From Polyangiaceae bacterium (GTDB lineage Bacteria; Myxococcota_A; Polyangia; Polyangiales; Polyangiaceae), in the NCBI GenBank assembly GCA_025353725.1, contig JANXOF010000081.1, positions 124,001-188,000 on the forward strand: DNA of 64,000 nucleotides, read 5' to 3'. Positions 61,176-64,000 of this stretch are shown here, piece by piece. The translations under genes were made by a program, and so were the position numbers. The stretch's first letter is position 1, and each line of letters opens with the position of its first letter. The notes beneath the pieces are model-generated. The model was not told the origin of the DNA, made no database searches, and saw only the letters and a list, made by a program, of their open reading frames with translations.

Positions 61176-61245
61176 AGAAACCTCCAACACCTCGAAACGA
61201 AGACTGCGGACGTACGTAGCAACGACAAGTCATGCCGAGAACGCA

Positions 61246-62886
61246 CTAGGGACTTCGCCGACTCCCAAACGCTTCTGACGACACCATATCAAGCAGAAAG
61301 TCTTTCATCTTGACCTCGCCCGAATACTGCTTTGAGAACGAGCCCACGTATTCCTCGTCTGCGCTGTCGAGCTCGCGTCGGCCGTTCGCGAATCGTTTGA
61401 CTTGCTTGAACATGCACTGACTTAGCTTGCCCGATTTGAGAAGCAGATCCGTCAATTCCGCGGGACCGCTAAACGCGCCCGCGCCCGGAATGTTACCCTT
61501 ACCGTCAATCGCGCAATCGGGTCGACCAGGCTCAATCTTGCGGCGTTTCCCCGTCTCGTCGTACCCTTCGAGCCCGAACCCAATCCCATCGATCGACTTA
61601 TGGCACGACGCGCAAGAGGGATTGGCTTGGAGTGCCATATAACGGTCGTGCTTGCAAGCGTTCGCAGTCTCCGCCTTCGGAGGCTCGTCGAGCTTCAGGC
61701 CGGGAGGCGTAGGCAACACTCCATCGCACGTAATTTGCTCGAGAATCCACTTCCCGCGCTGCGTGGGGCTTGTGTCTCCAAACTTTTGGCCGTTCGAAAG
61801 CAGACTGCCTTGCGAGAGCAGACCCTTTCGCCCGGGACCGAACGAAACCCACTTTGGTTGTGCCCCCGGAAGAGGAAGCTCATACACGGTGGCGAGAGCG
61901 TCCGAGATATAGGTCTCCGTAGACCGGAAGACGTCGAGCCACGGCCGATTGTCATCGAAAATGACCTTTTCTACGAGCGCGTCGGACTCCGTCCGCATCG
62001 CGTTGGCGAGGGGGTCAGGTTGCGCAAGGCGCTCGTAACCCATCCACATTTGGAACATGCGAAGAACCTGAGCGCGCGCCGCGGGCGTCGCGAGGAGCTC
62101 TGCGGCAGCATTCCGAATGCCTTGCGGCTGGTCGAGCTTCCCGGCCGCCGCTCGGTCGAGGAGAGCATCGCTCGGCCCGGCACCGGTTAGGAAAAACGCG
62201 AGTCGCGTCGCGACCTCAAATCCGTTTAGCTTCACTAAACCAGGCGAACCTCCAACAAGACTCCCCACTTCGACGCGGTAAAGGAACTCTGGGTGCTGCA
62301 GAAACGAACGAAGGGCAAGATCGACGGCTACGTAAAAGTCATTTCGTGCTTTGGCAACCTCTATAAGTGCCGTAAAGCTTAGGACTTCGTCTGTCTCGAG
62401 AGGGCGCCGCAGTGCGAGTCGCCCGAAGTGCTTTACGAACGAGGTAAAACACTCGACGTCACCCGGCCCGGTCGGAACACAACCGACGACAGCGTCGCGC
62501 TTCGCAGGGTCTGCGATGACGGAGGCCGCAAGCTTCTCTGCCATCGACTCGAGAGGTCGGACAAATGCATCCGAAATAGCCTGCGTCGAATAGTCATTAT
62601 CAAACGGAGTCCGAGCGTCTCTGGGTAGCACCTCAGCAGACACTGGAACTCCAAGAAACGCGCTTGCCGTGAGCTCGAATTCGCGATGCGTAAGCCTTCG
62701 AAGCGCGGGCGCCTTGGAGGCGAGCGCCTGACCCGGTAAACCGGCCGGAACCGGGCCTGCGCCGGGGTCGACGGCTTCGACGCCCAGCGAGTCATCCCCG
62801 GCTCCTCGCAGGAGATTGCTTGCGTCGTTTTTGCATGCGCCTATCGCCAAAGGTCCGGCAAGTAATCCGATGAGCCAGCGGTTCAT
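61246..62886 (-). CDS. DUF1592/DUF1588-family c-type heme lipoprotein
   Basis: 546 residues: signal with lipobox I-G-A-C. Domains in order: DUF1587/1595-like LRRLTHREFELTASAFLG near 60, DUF1592 RVEVGSLVGG to GYERLAQPDPL (about 200-310), DUF1588 YERLA...GQKFGDTSPTQRGKWI, and the DUF1585-like end ELDSADEEYVGSFSKQYSG. The CASCHKSIDGIGFGLEGYD motif is a c-type heme site (CxxCH), typical of this group. It sits immediately before the DUF1552 gene in the same direction, the conserved pairing. Confidence 0.92.
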   Translation of the reverse strand: MNRWLIGLLAGPLAIGACKNDASNLLRGAGDDSLGVEAVDPGAGPVPAGLPGQALASKAPALRRLTHREFELTASAFLGVPVSAEVLPRDARTPFDNDYSTQAISDAFVRPLESMAEKLAASVIADPAKRDAVVGCVPTGPGDVECFTSFVKHFGRLALRRPLETDEVLSFTALIEVAKARNDFYVAVDLALRSFLQHPEFLYRVEVGSLVGGSPGLVKLNGFEVATRLAFFLTGAGPSDALLDRAAAGKLDQPQGIRNAAAELLATPAARAQVLRMFQMWMGYERLAQPDPLANAMRTESDALVEKVIFDDNRPWLDVFRSTETYISDALATVYELPLPGAQPKWVSFGPGRKGLLSQGSLLSNGQKFGDTSPTQRGKWILEQITCDGVLPTPPGLKLDEPPKAETANACKHDRYMALQANPSCASCHKSIDGIGFGLEGYDETGKRRKIEPGRPDCAIDGKGNIPGAGAFSGPAELTDLLLKSGKLSQCMFKQVKRFANGRRELDSADEEYVGSFSKQYSGEVKMKDFLLDMVSSEAFGSRRSP

Positions 62887-63348
62887 GTGGGCGATCCTCT
62901 CGTCTCAATTTGAGCCACGTCGCTCGGCTCACCCGGACATAAAGCGTCCGATGAATCTTGCGGTGACGCCGTCGGGGAGGGTTAGAGCAAACGAGAGGCC
63001 AAGCCCCTCTCTGCGTGGGACGCTCACGTTTTCTATTCTTCCCAGGTGTATGAAGATACCTCACGGGCCATCGTCATACGCGACCGTAGCGGAAGAGAGG
63101 CGAATGGCCCTCTCCGCGGAGGCCTGGTGATCCACCGCGGGGCGACTAAGACAAGAACCTACGTATCTCCTCCGCGTTATTTCGGTTACCTGTGGCCTCT
63201 TCCGCGACATGATTCCCGCCTCAATCGCTCGCGACGTAAGCCAACGACGGCTCGCGTGGTGACGATTCCCTCCCGTGCGCAGCGTCCACGCTCGCGCGCC
63301 TGGCTTTGTCGCTTGCGGCGCGATCGAAAGAGGGCCCATTCTCCAGGC
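62887..63348. other. Spacer between the DUF1592 gene and the LEA-like gene, 462 bp
   Basis: Divergent promoters of the DUF1592/1552 operon and the LEA-like gene must be here. Open frames across it lack recognisable domains and are Arg-rich. I cannot support any gene. Confidence 0.55.
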
Positions 63349-63789
63349 ATGAGTATTCTCGACAAAGCGAAGGAAGCCGCTCAAGCCGCACTCGACAAGA
63401 CCAAGTCCGTGGCAGGTGCTGCGGCATCCGCCGTAGATGAGGTCGCCGCCAAGGCGAAGGTCGTCGCTGAAGAGGCTGCAGCCAAAGCCAAAGCCGTCGC
63501 TCACGACGTCAGCGCGGCCGCATCCGAACATGCCGGTCACGCCGCCGACAAGGCGAAGGAGCTCGCGGCGGACGCGGTCGACGCGTCGAAAAAAGCGGGT
63601 TCGTCGGTCGCAGCCGCGGCCCATAACGCGGCCGACAAGGCCGGAGATCTGGCGGACGAGGCTGCAGAGGCCGGGAAAGGCGGATTCGCCGGAGCTGTCA
63701 ACGCCGTGAAAGGCGCGGGAGCGTCCGCTCTTGGTGCGGTCGAAAAAGCGACCGGCAAAGACATCAACGGTGACGGCAAAGTCGGCTAA
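63349..63789 (+). CDS. LEA-like Ala/Lys-rich protein with terminal calcium-loop motif
   Basis: 146 residues from the ATG at 63349; a longer in-frame start exists upstream but adds Arg-rich sequence. The body is repeated amphipathic helix: SILDKAKEAAQAALDKTKSV, EVAAKAKVVAEEAAAKAKAV and ADKAKELAADAVDASKKAG, the 11-residue periodicity of group 3 LEA proteins. The end DINGDGKVG is the loop of an EF-hand/dockerin-type calcium site. Such proteins protect against desiccation or bind membranes. It stands alone. Confidence 0.78.
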   Translation: MSILDKAKEAAQAALDKTKSVAGAAASAVDEVAAKAKVVAEEAAAKAKAVAHDVSAAASEHAGHAADKAKELAADAVDASKKAGSSVAAAAHNAADKAGDLADEAAEAGKGGFAGAVNAVKGAGASALGAVEKATGKDINGDGKVG

Positions 63790-63880
63790 CTCAAGACGCG
63801 CATGACTCGCGCGCTGAGTCGCTTATGGGCGATTGAGCGCGCAAGTTGCGCGGTTTTACTGCCGCCACCTGTCCGAGCAC

Positions 63881-64000
63881 TCAGCCGGCGCGGCGGCGAA
63901 GAAGGAAGAGAAAGAGTGGGCCGCCTAGCAGAGCCGTGACCGCGCCGACAGGAGGCTCGGTGTGAAGCCATCGAAAGGCACCGCGACTCACGAGATCGCA
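63881..64000 (-). CDS. C-terminal end of a BtuC/FecCD-type ABC permease
   Basis: The last 39 residues of a minus-strand gene entering from the right edge: WLHTEPPVGAVTALLGGPLF followed by LFLLRRRAG and a stop. P-V-G-x-V-T-A-x-x-G-x-P-x-F is the last conserved helix of FecCD permeases for vitamin B12 and iron siderophores. The rest lies outside the window, so substrate and completeness cannot be judged. Confidence 0.85.
   Translation of the reverse strand, partial: CDLVSRGAFRWLHTEPPVGAVTALLGGPLFLFLLRRRAG

Noticed and set aside
1-64000. tRNA, rRNA, IS element and attachment site
   Set aside because: I found no TTCGA-type tRNA arm in a cloverleaf context, no rRNA segment, no transposase frame and no target-site pairs.

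Overview
The window is a 64 kb stretch of a fairly GC-rich bacterial chromosome that reads as Myxococcota (Polyangia-like). Support for this: a C-terminally MYXO-CTERM-like anchored protein beside its usual outer-membrane barrel partner (17.8-19.9 kb), a DUF1552/DUF1592 secreted pair (59.7-62.9 kb), three consecutive bactofilins (34-35.5 kb), a DUF4397 repeat lipoprotein, a histone-H1-like KAP-tailed protein, a transmembrane Ser/Thr kinase with its family-typical secreted partner, and very many lipoproteins. I see no rRNA, tRNA, CRISPR array, IS element or prophage. Genes are dense, on both strands, often with 4-base stop/start overlaps.

Layout. 0-6 kb (minus strand): the end of a lipoprotein, then a group that reads 5' to 3' as RibD-like reductase, zinc-type alcohol dehydrogenase, a 5'-truncated NHL-repeat protein, an atypical QueD/PTPS-like protein lacking the usual Cys and one zinc His, and a GT4 glycosyltransferase. 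This looks like a glycosylated pterin-type (or lumazine-type) pathway of unknown product. 6-17.8 kb: histone-like and DUF2505 genes, then a minus-strand signalling block (VWA lipoprotein, small protein, PP2C phosphatase, protease-dead HtrA/PDZ protein, PEGA-like membrane protein, Ser/Thr kinase, LivK-like receptor lipoprotein), then peptide deformylase, an FHA-sigma54 activator and a response regulator. 17.8-21.3 kb: MXAN_2561/2562-type pair, a broken DUF3667 zinc-ribbon remnant, and a coupled small protein/nucleotidyltransferase pair. 21.4-38.8 kb: GH31 glycosidase lipoprotein, AarF/UbiB kinase, UvrA with a coupled helix-hairpin-helix-like small protein, a YkuD-type lipoprotein, a PIN-domain remnant, a GT39 membrane glycosyltransferase pair, bactofilins, PyrE, and the PpsR-type regulator.

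38.8-43 kb is an accessory segment: a frameshifted DUF4143 ATPase with a damaged P-loop, a VapBC-type toxin-antitoxin module with a visible operator, and an AT-richer lipoprotein. 43-64 kb: TerB-like protein, ProC, RseP-type protease, TonB receptor, GNAT, SRPBCC, DUF1554 lipoprotein, a RES-Xre toxin-antitoxin module with its operator, the cobT-cobS-cobC nucleotide-loop operon for cobalamin, a POT-like transporter, DUF4397 lipoprotein with a strong terminator, a 49-residue Cys-rich protein, an internally deleted Uma2 remnant, a TPR protein, the DUF1552/DUF1592 pair, an LEA-like protein, and the C-terminal end of a BtuC/FecCD-type permease running off the window. TonB receptor, cobTSC and the permease end together suggest cobalamin or cobinamide uptake and remodelling.

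The best candidates for undescribed biology are the atypical pterin cluster with its inserted NHL gene, the kinase/receptor/pseudoprotease/phosphatase block, and the small gene pairs (20.4-21.2 kb; uvrA plus its 69-residue follower). Family assignments are made by eye from motifs; no database search was possible.
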